Numbered from the stretch's first letter, positions 25,825 through 36,175 are shown. The stretch is DNA of 64,000 nucleotides from Succinivibrionaceae bacterium (GCA_016284235.1 JAEEOK010000117.1:1-64000), one strand, 5' to 3'. The notes: generated by a model from the letters alone, not told the origin. Numbers and translations are program-made.

Positions 25825-25862
25825 AAAGATCGGTCGGCCGGACTGCTGACGGATCTTTTTTT
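25825..25862 (+). terminator. intrinsic terminator after pyrH
   Basis: AAAGATC (25825-25831) pairs with GATCTTT and a partly paired interior, followed by a T7 run. The remaining gap to frr (to 26091) contains only a non-convincing open frame. Confidence 0.75.
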
Positions 25863-26091
25863 GACTGCAGAAAGCTGATAACTTTTAGGACGGGCTGCAA
25901 AAGCATATTCTTATTCAGGTTGAATTTGAATACTGCTGTACAGCTGTCCGGAGGGTCAAGTCCGAGGATTCAGAAAGCATGTCTCAAACCGCTGCAGAGT
26001 GACTGGAGCACTCATCAGTTTTCTGATGTATCAGCTTTCTTTCACTTGTGGTAAAATGCCATGAGTTTGAATTTTATATCGAGGATATCCA

Positions 26092-26649
26092 ATGATTAAT
26101 GATGTTAAGGATTCTGCCAGGACCGGTATGGAAAAGGCTGTCGAGGCTTTCAAAAATCAGCTTTCACGCATTCGTACCGGTCGTGCCCAGCCGGCTCTTC
26201 TTGACGGCATAATGGTAGATTATTACGGCTCGTCCACTCCTTTGAAGCAGATTGGCAATATTGTCGCCGAGGATGCAAGAACTCTTGCTGTGACTGTTTA
26301 TGACAATTCTGCCATTAAGGCTGTTGAGAAGGCAATTATGGATTCGGGTCTTGGTTTAAATCCGCAGACCGCCGGCAACAATATCAGAATTCCGCTTCCT
26401 CCTCTTACTGAGGATCGCAGAAAGGAGCTGATAAAGATTGTTCGTGCCGAAGCTGAAAAGGAGCGTGTATCTGTAAGAAATGCGCGTCGTGATTCCAACA
26501 ATGATCTCAAGGCTCTTGTAAAGTCCAAGGACATTTCCGAGGATGATGAAAAGCGTGCACAGGATGAAATTCAGAAACTCACCGATTCCTATATCAAGAA
26601 GATAGAAGAAATTCTTTCTGCAAAAGAAAAGGAATTGATGGAAATCTGA
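26092..26649 (+). CDS. frr: ribosome recycling factor
   Basis: Splits post-termination ribosomes with EF-G. The 185-residue protein shows the triple-helix and hinge pattern: [33 protein letters not shown], then [15 protein letters not shown] and [13 protein letters not shown]. It is of standard length. It has its own upstream gap and a terminator downstream, so it appears monocistronic here. Confidence 0.97.
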   Translation: MINDVKDSARTGMEKAVEAFKNQLSRIRTGRAQPALLDGIMVDYYGSSTPLKQIGNIVAEDARTLAVTVYDNSAIKAVEKAIMDSGLGLNPQTAGNNIRIPLPPLTEDRRKELIKIVRAEAEKERVSVRNARRDSNNDLKALVKSKDISEDDEKRAQDEIQKLTDSYIKKIEEILSAKEKELMEI

Positions 26650-26671
26650 TCTTTTCTTTAATAGATCGATG

Positions 26672-26706
26672 ATCCTCATTTTGGATTTCTGAGATGAGGA
26701 TTTTTT
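26672..26706 (+). terminator. intrinsic terminator after frr
   Basis: ATCCTCAT / ATGAGGAT perfect 8-bp stem followed by TTTTT, 25 bp past the frr stop. Confidence 0.85.
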
Positions 26707-26813
26707 GTGTTGATAATCTTAGGAAAATGCCGGCATTAAACAACACCGCTGTTTTTCATCCTTTTCAACGAAATCTTTTAATAACATATCAATATAAGGT
26801 TTAGCTGCAGTAA

Positions 26814-27572
26814 ATGGCTCAGACATCAGTTCTTATTGATGGTACAGAAAATCCTGTTGTTCCAAGGCACGTGGCAATTATTATGGACGGCAACGGACGC
26901 TGGGCTGAAAAGCGTGGCAAAATGAGGGTCTTTGGTCACAGCAATGCTTCCTCTGCTGTACGCAGCGCCGTGAGAGTTTCATTGCAGTACGGTATAAAAA
27001 TTCTGACCCTTTTTGCTTTTTCTTCTGAAAACTGGCGCAGGCCGAAGGAAGAAATTGATTATCTGATGTCTCTTTTTGCAAAATTTCTTGATTCAGAAAT
27101 TCCTGAACTTAACAGCAAGGGTGTGAAAGTGAGATTTATCGGAGATCTGACAAAATTCTCTTCGGATCTTCAGGATAAAATAAAAACGGCAGAGAGTGAT
27201 ACCTCATCAAATGAGTCCCTGCTTCTCAATATTGCTGCCAATTATGGGGGACGCTGGGATATTGTCAATGCGTTCCGCAAAATAGCTGCCGATCCTTCAG
27301 TCGAACCTGATAATGTTACTGAAGAAATTTTTTCAAGTTATCTTTCAACGGAAGGCGAGGATGTGGATCTTATGATCCGTACGGGCGGGGAAATGAGAAT
27401 AAGTAATTTTCTCATTTGGCAGCTGGCGTATGCCGAGCTTTATGTGACTGACCTTCTGTGGCCTGACTTTTCTGATGATGAATATCTTAAGGCTCTGAAA
27501 TGGTTTTCAACCCGTGAACGAAGGTTCGGTTGTACAGGTAATCAGATCAGATCGTCTAAAATTGATCCGTAA
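26814..27572 (+). CDS. uppS: undecaprenyl diphosphate synthase (cis-prenyltransferase)
   Basis: Makes the C55 lipid carrier precursor for peptidoglycan and O-antigen. HVAIIMDGNGRWAEKRGKMR holds the catalytic Asp and diphosphate-binding residues. FAFSSENWRRP, NIAANYGGRWDI and DLMIRTGGEMRISNFLIWQLAYAE complete the family signature. It is 252 residues, cytoplasmic. The stop is followed after 11 bp by cdsA, and the genes from here to rseP are closely spaced and likely one operon. Confidence 0.96.
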   Translation: MAQTSVLIDGTENPVVPRHVAIIMDGNGRWAEKRGKMRVFGHSNASSAVRSAVRVSLQYGIKILTLFAFSSENWRRPKEEIDYLMSLFAKFLDSEIPELNSKGVKVRFIGDLTKFSSDLQDKIKTAESDTSSNESLLLNIAANYGGRWDIVNAFRKIAADPSVEPDNVTEEIFSSYLSTEGEDVDLMIRTGGEMRISNFLIWQLAYAELYVTDLLWPDFSDDEYLKALKWFSTRERRFGCTGNQIRSSKIDP

Positions 27573-27583
27573 GTGGTATTCAA

Positions 27584-28441
27584 ATGAAACAACGAATTTT
27601 AACAGCTCTTTGGCTTATTCCTCTGGCTCTGCTCTGGATGTTCGCTTTCCCTTCAGAAATGTTTGTGGCGGGTTCGGTTTTTCTTCTCGGACTGTGTTCA
27701 TGGGAATGGGGCAAATTTGTATTTCCGGCAAAGCCTGCTGTATATGTAGCTCCGGTTATGCTTCTAGCGGCAGTCAGCTGCTTTTTGCTGAATCCCTTTG
27801 ATCCTTCGTTTGCATCACAGGTTGGATCTTCTCCTGTTTCGGTGGGACTGATTGGAATGGGGGCAGCCTGGTGGGTTATTGCTTTCTTTCTGGTTATTAA
27901 ATATCCTTCGGATATTGCACTGGTCAAATCACCGCTGCTCAATTCTCTTTTCGGTCTGGTTGTTCTGCTTCCTTTTTTCTGGTCTCTTCTGTTTCTGCAT
28001 GAAATGTCGCCGGCAGGGATTCTTCCTTTTGAGAAAGGTTCATCAAATCTGTTTTTTGTCATGCTTCTTGCGTGGTGTGCTGACAGCGGAGCGTATTTTA
28101 CAGGCCGGGCTTTCGGAAAACATCATTTGAGTCCGGCGGTAAGTCCGAACAAGACGGTTGAGGGACTTGCCGGCGGTGTTGCGCTTGCCCTGGCGGTGGC
28201 TTTCGGTATGACCTTCATTATGGATCACTACAGTGCCCTCTCGCTCGGTGTTGCTGTTGTACTTGCCGTTTCGGCCTCCGTGCTTGGCGATCTTGCTGAA
28301 AGTATGTTCAAGAGGGCTCTGGGGATCAAGGACTCAAGCAATCTTCTTCCCGGACACGGCGGAGTACTGGACAGAGTTGACAGCCTTACGTCTGCACTGC
28401 CGGTCTTTTCGCTGATCATGTATCTATTTGCAAGGGTTTAA
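27584..28441 (+). CDS. cdsA: phosphatidate cytidylyltransferase
   Basis: Forms CDP-diacylglycerol, the branch point of phospholipid synthesis. It is a polytopic inner-membrane protein of 285 residues with about eight hydrophobic segments. The C-terminal family signature is clear: SMFKRALGIKDSSNLLPGHGG followed by LDRVDSL. The ATG is 11 bp after uppS, and dxr follows in 5 bp, so translation is probably coupled. Confidence 0.95.
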   Translation: MKQRILTALWLIPLALLWMFAFPSEMFVAGSVFLLGLCSWEWGKFVFPAKPAVYVAPVMLLAAVSCFLLNPFDPSFASQVGSSPVSVGLIGMGAAWWVIAFFLVIKYPSDIALVKSPLLNSLFGLVVLLPFFWSLLFLHEMSPAGILPFEKGSSNLFFVMLLAWCADSGAYFTGRAFGKHHLSPAVSPNKTVEGLAGGVALALAVAFGMTFIMDHYSALSLGVAVVLAVSASVLGDLAESMFKRALGIKDSSNLLPGHGGVLDRVDSLTSALPVFSLIMYLFARV

Positions 28442-28446
28442 CAGTC

Positions 28447-29628
28447 ATGGAGAATATTACAGTTCTGGGTTCCACTGGTTCTATCGGACGAAGCACTCTT
28501 GACGTTATCCGCAGAAATCCTGATCGCTTCAGGGTGTTTGCTCTCGGTGCCGGAGGAAATGCGGATCAGATGTTTTCCGATGTTATGGAATTCAAACCTG
28601 ATTTTGCCGTTCTCAGCGATAAAAGCGGTGCGGAGAAGCTCAGAGAGCTTCTGAAGGCGGAAAATTCTGATACTGCGGTTCTCAGCGGATATGAGCAGCT
28701 GTCCTTTATTGCATCCCATGAGTCCTGTGATTCTGTCATGGCTGCAATTGTTGGCGCCGCAGGTCTTGTACCGGCTCTTGCCGCAGTAAAATCCGGAAAG
28801 AAACTTTACCTTGCCAACAAGGAGTCTCTTGTCATGACCGGCCATCTGTTTATAGAGGCTCTCAGAAAGAGCGGATCGCGGATCCTGCCGGTGGACAGCG
28901 AGCACAATGCTATTTTCCAGTCTCTTCCCCAGACAGAGCAGGAGCGGCTCGGTTTCTGCCATATGAAGGATGCCGGAGTATCCCGTATTCTGCTTACCGG
29001 ATCAGGAGGACCGTTCCGGCAGCTTCCTCTTGAACGCATGCCGTTTGTGACTCCCGAGGAGGCTGTAGCTCATCCTACCTGGAGTATGGGCAGCAAAATA
29101 TCTGTTGATTCGTCAACCATGATGAACAAAGGTTTTGAATTCATCGAGGCAAAGTGGCTTTTCAATCTGAACAACGAGGATATTCAGGTGGTGATTCATC
29201 CTCAGTCCGTTATTCATTCCATGGTTCAGTATGTTGACGGATCAGTCATTGCCCAGCTTGGCAATCCTGATATGCGTACACCTATTGCCAGAGTTATGGC
29301 ATACCCTGACAGGGTTGAGTCCGGTGTTGGAGCACTGGATTTTTGCTCTCTTTCCGGTCTGTCGTTCTTTGAACCGGATTACAATCGCTACCCTTGTCTT
29401 AAACTGTCAATTGACGCGTGCTGGTCAGGACAGGCTGCTACTACTGCTCTCAATGCCGCCAACGAAATTGCTGTATCGGCATTTCTTAATCATTCCATTT
29501 CCTACCCTCGTATTTATGAAATATGCAGTAAGGCGGTGGATCGTCATTGCGGTGATACTATTTCCGACGTGGATTCTGTTCTTGAGCTTGATAAAAAAGC
29601 CAGAGAAACTGCCACGGCACTCTTATAG
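28447..29628 (+). CDS. dxr: 1-deoxy-D-xylulose-5-phosphate reductoisomerase
   Basis: First committed step of MEP isoprenoid synthesis. NADPH-binding start ITVLGSTGSIGRSTLDVI; metal and substrate site around PVDSEHNAIFQ; TGSGGPFR; HPTWSMGSKISVDSSTMMNKG. The 393 residues are standard. It supplies precursors for the neighbouring uppS. rseP begins 14 bp after the stop. Confidence 0.96.
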   Translation: MENITVLGSTGSIGRSTLDVIRRNPDRFRVFALGAGGNADQMFSDVMEFKPDFAVLSDKSGAEKLRELLKAENSDTAVLSGYEQLSFIASHESCDSVMAAIVGAAGLVPALAAVKSGKKLYLANKESLVMTGHLFIEALRKSGSRILPVDSEHNAIFQSLPQTEQERLGFCHMKDAGVSRILLTGSGGPFRQLPLERMPFVTPEEAVAHPTWSMGSKISVDSSTMMNKGFEFIEAKWLFNLNNEDIQVVIHPQSVIHSMVQYVDGSVIAQLGNPDMRTPIARVMAYPDRVESGVGALDFCSLSGLSFFEPDYNRYPCLKLSIDACWSGQAATTALNAANEIAVSAFLNHSISYPRIYEICSKAVDRHCGDTISDVDSVLELDKKARETATALL

Positions 29629-29642
29629 GACATAACTGACAG

Positions 29643-31049
29643 ATGGATTTTTTCAGAAACTGTTTATTTTTTCTGATCGCTATTATTGTACTTGTGGGTT
29701 TTCATGAGTTTGGACATTTTATTGTTGCAAGAATCTGCGGTGTCAAGGTTCTGAGATTTTCTCTCGGCTTTGGAAAGGTTATTTTTGCGCATAAGGGAAG
29801 AGACGGCTGTGAGTACGCACTTTCTCTTATTCCGCTTGGCGGATATGTCAAAATGCTTGACCGGCGTGAGGGGGAAGTTTCTGATGACGAGGTCGAACAC
29901 GAGTTTACCTCGCAGAATGTGTGGAAAAGACTTGCGATTGTTGCCGCAGGTCCGGTGTTCAATATCATTCTGGCCTTTTTTCTGTATTATGCCATGTTTG
30001 TTATCGGCGTAGCGGCTGTCAAGCCGTATGTTACCGGTATTACAGCGGAATCACAGGCATGGCAGGCGGGACTGCGCAATGATGATCTTATCCTCAGAGT
30101 TGATGACAAGGATGTGATTGACTGGGAGGATGCATTATATGAACTCATTCAGCACGTTGGAGACGATTCGGTCCGTCTTACAGTTAGGGATCGGGCAGGC
30201 AATGTATCAGAAAAGCGTCTTGATCTTGCAGACTGGAGTATTCACAGGGATCAGGGCGGAAACATTTTTCAGCCTCTGGGATTTTCTCCGAAGTTTTACA
30301 ATATAACCCGCCGCATCGGTGCGGTGCTGAAGGATTCTCCTGCTGAAAAAGCCGGATTAAAGAAGGGTGATGAGGTAGAGAGCATTGACGGCCGCAGTGT
30401 CGAGTCATGGTTTGATTTTTCATCATATATTGCAGCAAGACCTGGACAGACGGTTACTGTTGGGGTTTTAAGATCTGATATTCCATCCGGGATTCTGGAT
30501 GGTAATGAGGAGATTAATTATGCCGATTATCCTTCGGAGAGGAAATTTTTCAGTGTGACGCTGGGCCGCGTCGGAGAGCCGGAGAGTCCCAAGGGGCAGA
30601 TTGGAGTCCAGGTTATGGTTGAGCCTCTGGAGGACGGAACACGTTTTATCCGCAAGTACGGCCTGGGTGAAGCTGTTTTTAAATCTGTCGATAAGATGAT
30701 TTCCGTATGTAAGATGACAGTTGTTACAATAGGCAAGCTTGTAAACGGATCAATTCCGGTGGAGAACATAAGCGGACCTATTGCAATAGCAAAATCAGCC
30801 GGAATAACAGCATCGATAGGAATTGAGTATTTTATAGGTTTTATGGCTCTGATCAGTATAAACCTGGGTATAATGAACCTTATTCCGCTTCCTGTTCTTG
30901 ACGGCGGACACATTATGTTTTATACCGTTGAGGCTTTGACAGGACGCAGGCTGCCGGATAAAGTAATGCTGGGTCTCATGTATTTGGGTATATTTGTGTT
31001 ATTATTAATAATGACGCTTGCTGTTTACAACGATATTGTTTTTGACTGA
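29643..31049 (+). CDS. rseP: RseP site-2 intramembrane metalloprotease
   Basis: Cleaves the anti-sigma factor RseA and remnant signal peptides in the inner membrane. The zinc motif HEFGH is in the first transmembrane helix (GFHEFGHFIVAR). LGGYVKML and two periplasmic PDZ regions follow (NDDLILRVDDKDV; KKGDEVESIDGRS). The second catalytic segment is NLIPLPVLDGGH. It is 468 residues with about four membrane spans. The position before bamA is conserved in gammaproteobacteria. Confidence 0.95.
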   Translation: MDFFRNCLFFLIAIIVLVGFHEFGHFIVARICGVKVLRFSLGFGKVIFAHKGRDGCEYALSLIPLGGYVKMLDRREGEVSDDEVEHEFTSQNVWKRLAIVAAGPVFNIILAFFLYYAMFVIGVAAVKPYVTGITAESQAWQAGLRNDDLILRVDDKDVIDWEDALYELIQHVGDDSVRLTVRDRAGNVSEKRLDLADWSIHRDQGGNIFQPLGFSPKFYNITRRIGAVLKDSPAEKAGLKKGDEVESIDGRSVESWFDFSSYIAARPGQTVTVGVLRSDIPSGILDGNEEINYADYPSERKFFSVTLGRVGEPESPKGQIGVQVMVEPLEDGTRFIRKYGLGEAVFKSVDKMISVCKMTVVTIGKLVNGSIPVENISGPIAIAKSAGITASIGIEYFIGFMALISINLGIMNLIPLPVLDGGHIMFYTVEALTGRRLPDKVMLGLMYLGIFVLLLIMTLAVYNDIVFD

Positions 31050-31151
31050 TTCCGACAGGAATCAGCTGTTTATTTTTTTGTTTGATTGAGATATTTTTAT
31101 ACGACTTTTCTTCGACATGCTGATGTTGAAAATACGGTCGCAGGTGATTTT

Positions 31152-33557
31152 ATGAAAAGATTAGGTATCGGGCTGCTTGCTCTGGCAATGGGAATGTCTG
31201 CTGTGGCAGCTGAGATCAGGGATATAAAGCTTGAAGGGCTTCAGAGAGTCTCGCTGGGAGCGGTTCTTCTTAATATACCGGTCGGTGTCGGCGACAGGGT
31301 CGGTGACAGGGAAGTGGCCGAGGTAATCAAGAAACTCTATGCAACAGGCAATTTTGATGATGTCGATGCCGAATTGAGAAGTGACGGAACCCTGGCAATC
31401 AAAGTCAAGGAGCGTCCGACGATTTCAAGTATAGAATATGCCGGAAATGATGATATCAAGGAAGACAAGATTGAGCCTATAATAAACGATCTCGGTATTC
31501 GTGTCGGCGAACCTCTGAACAGAGCAAAGCTGACTGAGGTTGAAATGGGGCTTACTGAATATTATCACACCAACGGCAAGTATCAGGCAGTGGTCAAGGT
31601 CCTTGTTACAGATTTGCCGCGCAACCGCGTAAAGCTTCGCATTCAGTTCGCTGAGGGCAAGTCTTCCCGTATCAAGCAGCTCAATATCATCGGCAACAAG
31701 GTTTTTACCGAGAAGAAGATTCTGTCTGTTCTTGAACTTGATGATGATTCTCCGTGGTGGGATTTCTTCTCTTCCGACAAGTACAGCAAAACTAAGCTTG
31801 AGGGTGATCTCGAGAAGCTTAAATCGTTTTATCTCAATCGCGGATATATCCGCTTTGACATCAAAAATACTGATGTCTCCATCACTCCAGACAAGAAGGG
31901 CGTGTATGTGACTCTTAACATTCACGAGGGCGATCAGTATACGGTCAAGGCAGTGAATGTTTCAGGCGATCTTATTAAGCGTGACGATGAAATCAAGAAT
32001 CTGGTCACCATTGTTCCGGGCGATGTTTATTCCAAGCAGGTGACAACAAACAACGAGCAGATGATTTCGAATTTTGTGGGAAAGTTCGGTTATTCAGACG
32101 CACAGGTTGTTACCTATCCGAAGATTGATGATGAGAAGAAGGAAGTCGTCCTTAACATGTTTGTGACTCCGGGACCGCGGGTATCGGTTAATGAAATCAG
32201 GATTTCCGGAAACAAGGTTACAAAGGATGTGGTTGTCCGCCGGGAACTTCGTCAGTTTGAGGGTTCATGGCTTTCAAATGAAAAGGTTGAGCAGTCAAAG
32301 AAACGTCTGGGACGGCTCGGATTTTTTGAAAAGGTGGATATAAACACTGTCAAGATCCCTGGATCAGAGGATATGGTGGATCTTGAAGTTAAAGTAAAGG
32401 AGCGTCAGGTTAACTCCATATCTGGAACCGTAAGTTACGGTACGGTCTCGGGTATTTCATTCGGTGCCAAGCTGGCGCAGGATAATATGCTGGGTTACGG
32501 TCTCAGGGGTGAAATTGAATGGAGCTGGGCCAAGGCGCACCGCAAGTATTCCCTGTCTCTGAAGGATCCTTATTTCACACTTGACGGCATAAGTCTGACC
32601 GGAAAGGTGTACTATGATGACTATCGCGCCGGTGAGGATGATCTTATCAACTATGAGAACCGTACCATAGGTGCTGAACTCAGAGCCGGTTATCCGGTTA
32701 ATGAACTGAATTTTCTCGAGTACGGCATTAATGTGGAGCGCAGTCTGATTTCTCAGGTTCAGTCGTATGCTCAGATACAGAAGTTCTGGAATATCTATGA
32801 GCCGTATACTGATAAAGATAATCGTCTGAAGATCAATACCTATGCCTTAAGCTTTGACTGGACCCGCAATAATCTGGATAAGGGTATTTTCCCGATGGAC
32901 GGCGACAGGGAGGAATTCTGGATTAAGGTTGCCATACCCGGATCCGACATTCAGTACTACAAGGCTACGTTTGACGTTTCCAAATTCTGGCCGCTTACGC
33001 GTCAGCATGACTACAGTTTTAATTTAAGGGGAACTGTAGGCTACGGCAACGGTTACGGCAAGGTCAGGGGTTACAACCAGGTTCTTCCGTTCTTCCAGAA
33101 TTTCTATGCCGGCGGCGGTCCTTGGCTGAGAGGTTTTAAAAACAACTCTGTCGGTCCTAAGGCCATATATTCGTTCCCTTATGCAGGCACGATGTCTGAG
33201 GTGGGAACTTCAAATTCCATCGGCGGCAATGCAATGTGGGCACTTACAGCAGAGCTGATTGTTCCTACTCCGTTTGTGAGTGAGGAGTATGCCGATCAGC
33301 TTCGTACTTCAATTTTCTTTGATATGGGTAATGTCTTTGATACCACCTATGATCCGGGACGTTTTGATCACTGCATGGCTCACTGCAACAAGATTTATGA
33401 TATGAAGGATCCTTGGCGCTATCGCAGCTCCGTCGGTGTGACGCTTCAGTGGATGTCACCGGTAGGTCCGATTGCCATTTCCTTTGCACGTCCGGTCAAG
33501 GAGCGTGTCGGAGATGATACCGAGGTATTTTCTTTCAGTATTGGACAAACATTCTAA
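31152..33557 (+). CDS. bamA: outer membrane protein assembly factor BamA
   Basis: Essential Omp85 core of the BAM complex that folds porins into the outer membrane. The ATG at 31152 (AGGTG 5 bp upstream) begins the signal peptide MKRLGIGLLALAMGMSAVAA. Five POTRA domains take up about residues 20-420, and a 16-strand barrel follows. The L6 signature is LRGF in GPWLRGFKNN, and the chain ends in SIGQTF with terminal Phe. 801 residues is normal. skp follows after 20 bp. It would assemble the LamB proteins encoded in this window. Confidence 0.96.
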   Translation: MKRLGIGLLALAMGMSAVAAEIRDIKLEGLQRVSLGAVLLNIPVGVGDRVGDREVAEVIKKLYATGNFDDVDAELRSDGTLAIKVKERPTISSIEYAGNDDIKEDKIEPIINDLGIRVGEPLNRAKLTEVEMGLTEYYHTNGKYQAVVKVLVTDLPRNRVKLRIQFAEGKSSRIKQLNIIGNKVFTEKKILSVLELDDDSPWWDFFSSDKYSKTKLEGDLEKLKSFYLNRGYIRFDIKNTDVSITPDKKGVYVTLNIHEGDQYTVKAVNVSGDLIKRDDEIKNLVTIVPGDVYSKQVTTNNEQMISNFVGKFGYSDAQVVTYPKIDDEKKEVVLNMFVTPGPRVSVNEIRISGNKVTKDVVVRRELRQFEGSWLSNEKVEQSKKRLGRLGFFEKVDINTVKIPGSEDMVDLEVKVKERQVNSISGTVSYGTVSGISFGAKLAQDNMLGYGLRGEIEWSWAKAHRKYSLSLKDPYFTLDGISLTGKVYYDDYRAGEDDLINYENRTIGAELRAGYPVNELNFLEYGINVERSLISQVQSYAQIQKFWNIYEPYTDKDNRLKINTYALSFDWTRNNLDKGIFPMDGDREEFWIKVAIPGSDIQYYKATFDVSKFWPLTRQHDYSFNLRGTVGYGNGYGKVRGYNQVLPFFQNFYAGGGPWLRGFKNNSVGPKAIYSFPYAGTMSEVGTSNSIGGNAMWALTAELIVPTPFVSEEYADQLRTSIFFDMGNVFDTTYDPGRFDHCMAHCNKIYDMKDPWRYRSSVGVTLQWMSPVGPIAISFARPVKERVGDDTEVFSFSIGQTF

Positions 33558-33577
33558 TTATATATTGAGGTTAAAAA

Positions 33578-34093
33578 ATGAAAAAATTATTGACAGGTCT
33601 TGCTTTAAGTTTCGCTCTCGTTGCAGGATCCGCAGCTCAGGCTGCTAATCCAACCTCTGTTGCAGTAATCAATCTGCCGCAGATTCTGAAGGAGATTCCG
33701 CAGTCAGCTCAGGTAAAGAAAAAACTTGAATCAGAATTTTCAGGTCGCCAGGCTGAACTCAAGAAGCTTAATGATCAGTACACCGCTCTTGTTGAAAAAT
33801 TAAAGAAGAACGGTGCCTACATGAAGGAGCAGGAGCAGATCAGCACACAGCGCAAGGCTCAGGAGCTCCAGTCACAGCTTCAGATGAAGGGACAGGCTCT
33901 GATGGAGGATCAGCGCCGACGTGTAGCTGAAGAGGAAGCAAAGATTATGGAAAAGATTGCCACCGCTGTTGAGAAGATTGCAAAGCAGAGGGGATATGAT
34001 CTTGTTATCAATGGTGTTGCAGCTGTTGTTTATGCCAACGATTCTATTGATATTTCCAAAGAAGTTATCCAGATGGTCAGCAAGAGCAACTAA
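33578..34093 (+). CDS. skp: periplasmic chaperone Skp (OmpH)
   Basis: Holds unfolded outer-membrane proteins on their way to BAM. Signal peptide MKKLLTGLALSFALVAGS cut at AQA. The mature part has VAVINLPQILKEIPQ, long helical arms rich in Lys/Glu/Gln (about residues 50-120) and C-terminal KIAKQRGYDLVI. 171 residues; trimeric jellyfish fold is known for the family. lpxD starts 2 bp after the stop. Confidence 0.94.
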   Translation: MKKLLTGLALSFALVAGSAAQAANPTSVAVINLPQILKEIPQSAQVKKKLESEFSGRQAELKKLNDQYTALVEKLKKNGAYMKEQEQISTQRKAQELQSQLQMKGQALMEDQRRRVAEEEAKIMEKIATAVEKIAKQRGYDLVINGVAAVVYANDSIDISKEVIQMVSKSN

Positions 34094-34095
34094 TT

Positions 34096-35133
34096 ATGGC
34101 ATATACCTTAGGTGAAATCGCAGAGCGTCTTAAAGCTCAACTTCATGGTGATCCTTCAGTTCAGATTAGCAGAGTTGCCAATCTGAGTACAGCAGGCCAG
34201 GGAGATATCAGTTTTCTTAATGATGCAAAGTACAGGGCTGATCTTTCTTCTACCGGGGCAAGTGCTGTAATTATCAGAGAGTCTGATCTTGAACACTGTA
34301 AAACATCAGCGCTGGTAATGAATGATCCTTATGTCGGTTTCGCTTTAGTAGCTCAGATGCTTGATACTACTCCGAAACAGAAGGCTGGGATCCATCCGTC
34401 CGCGGTTATTGCAGAAGATGCGAAAATCGGCAGCGGTGTTTCTGTCGGTGCAAATGCTGTTATCGATTCAGGTGCACAGATAGGGGATGATGCGGTAATA
34501 GGTCCGAACTGCTATATCGGCTGCAATGCTGTTATAGGTGCGCGTACCAGGTTATGGTCCAACTGCAGTGTGTATCATAATGTCAAAATCGGTACAGACT
34601 GTCTGCTTCAGTCTGGTGCTGTTATCGGATCAGACGGTTTCGGTTACGCAAACGACAAGGGCAGATGGATAAAGATCCCTCAGCTGGGCAGCGTGATAAT
34701 CGGTAATCATGTTGAAATCGGAGCAAATACCTGTATTGATCGAGGTGCGATAGATAATACAGTGATTGAGGATAATGTGATTATTGATAATCTCTGCCAG
34801 GTTGCTCACAACGTTCGGATCGGATCAGGATCAGCCATGGCCGGCGCGGCGGTTGTTGCCGGATCCACATCCATAGGACGTTACTGCATTATAGGCGGAC
34901 GCAGTGTGTTTAACGGTCACATCAGTATATGTGACGGAACAACTGTTGCCGGTGCAACTTCCGTAATGCGCAGCATAACCAAACCAGGCACCTACTCGTC
35001 CGGTGTTCCGGAAATGACTGATCATAAATGGCGGAAGGTAATGGCATGCCTTCCTATGCTTGACGAAGTATACAAGACCGCCCGCAAGGCTCAGAAAATT
35101 GTAGAAGCCTTGAATGATCAGAAAAAGGATTGA
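34096..35133 (+). CDS. lpxD: UDP-3-O-acyl-glucosamine N-acyltransferase
   Basis: Third step of lipid A synthesis. The N-terminal uridine-binding domain has GQGDISFLNDAKY. The left-handed beta-helix hexapeptide repeats run from about residue 100 (HPSAVIAEDAKIGSGVSVGAN) to 300, with the catalytic His in QVAHNVRIG. A C-terminal helix follows. 345 residues. A terminator follows, and fabZ is not the immediate neighbour because a Nudix gene lies between. Confidence 0.95.
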   Translation: MAYTLGEIAERLKAQLHGDPSVQISRVANLSTAGQGDISFLNDAKYRADLSSTGASAVIIRESDLEHCKTSALVMNDPYVGFALVAQMLDTTPKQKAGIHPSAVIAEDAKIGSGVSVGANAVIDSGAQIGDDAVIGPNCYIGCNAVIGARTRLWSNCSVYHNVKIGTDCLLQSGAVIGSDGFGYANDKGRWIKIPQLGSVIIGNHVEIGANTCIDRGAIDNTVIEDNVIIDNLCQVAHNVRIGSGSAMAGAAVVAGSTSIGRYCIIGGRSVFNGHISICDGTTVAGATSVMRSITKPGTYSSGVPEMTDHKWRKVMACLPMLDEVYKTARKAQKIVEALNDQKKD

Positions 35134-35156
35134 GTTATAATCTGTTGCTTTTTTCA

Positions 35157-35181
35157 GGATCGGTTCGTCCGGTCCTTTTTT
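35157..35181 (+). terminator. intrinsic terminator after lpxD
   Basis: GGATCGG / CCGGTCC stem (one wobble) with a TTCG-type loop and six T. The following 300 bp to 35486 is AT-rich and contains a TATAAT at 35418-35423, probably the promoter of the Nudix gene. Confidence 0.85.
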
Positions 35182-35486
35182 GATCCTTCTGTAAAAATCC
35201 AGCATTGTGCCAGCCGGTAATGCTTCTGCTTTCCTCTTGCTGCGGATCCCGGCTGAGTTTTAATTAAACCTGGTTGTTTGAAACATAAAAGATAAGATGT
35301 CATTATCAAGGCGTGAAATTGTAATAAGTTTCATCTGATACAGAACTGTAATTGATATTGATTCATAATTATATCCAAATATGTGACATAAATAATACAT
35401 TTATACTGGATTATTTGTATAATTATTAACTAATAACAAAATGATTGTTTTTATAAGGCGTATTTCGTAGAATACAGGAGTTTCCC

Positions 35487-36041
35487 GTGACTGATAATAA
35501 GTCATCCAAAATAAATTCCGAAGCGGAGAAAACAGATTCTCAGCATGACGAAAAGAACATGACCACAGTCTGCTATCTTGAGAGAAACGGACAGTATCTC
35601 CTCATTCACCGTGTGAAGAAGGAGAATGATATCAATAAGGATAAACTGATAGGCATCGGCGGTCATTTTGAAAAAGGAGAATCCCCGGAGGAGTGCATGT
35701 CCAGGGAAATGCACGAGGAATGCAACATAACTCTTAAGGATATGAGAATGCGGGGTTTTATAACCTTCGACTCAAACAAGTTCGGCTGCGTTTATATGTT
35801 TCTGTTCTCCGCCACGGAGTACGAAGGAGAAATTGCACAGGACTGCAGCGAGGGCGTACTCACATGGGTTGATAAGGAGCAGCTGCTCCGGAGCCCCGCA
35901 GTCTGGGAAGGTGACAGAATTTTTCTTAAACTGCTGGATGAAAGAAAGGATTTTTTCTCCCTGAAGCTCAGTTATGACGGGGAAAAACTTATCGGTGCCT
36001 GTCTTGATGGTAAACAGCTGAATCTGGATGAAGATATTTAA
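35487..36041 (+). CDS. Nudix hydrolase (8-oxo-dGTP/MutT-like)
   Basis: GTG start with AGGAG 6 bp upstream. The Nudix box reads GHFEKGESPEECMSREMHEECNI, matching G-x5-E-x7-RE-x2-EE-x-G-U except that the last Gly is Asn. The upstream TTVCYLERNGQYLLIHRVKK is a typical first strand. 184 residues, soluble. It probably hydrolyses a nucleoside diphosphate derivative; the substrate is unknown. It sits alone between lpxD and fabZ, with its own promoter and terminator, where other gammaproteobacteria have no gene, which suggests insertion. Confidence 0.82.
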   Translation: MTDNKSSKINSEAEKTDSQHDEKNMTTVCYLERNGQYLLIHRVKKENDINKDKLIGIGGHFEKGESPEECMSREMHEECNITLKDMRMRGFITFDSNKFGCVYMFLFSATEYEGEIAQDCSEGVLTWVDKEQLLRSPAVWEGDRIFLKLLDERKDFFSLKLSYDGEKLIGACLDGKQLNLDEDI

Positions 36042-36175
36042 CCATACCGCCTTTTTTTAGTCCGGCGTATCAGGATACTGACTCGAAATGATAATAACTC
36101 TGATGATATGCATGCGGATAAAGTGATGTACATCTCATTACTGAAATTCGTAAAAAAGAGATTTTCGAAATTGCC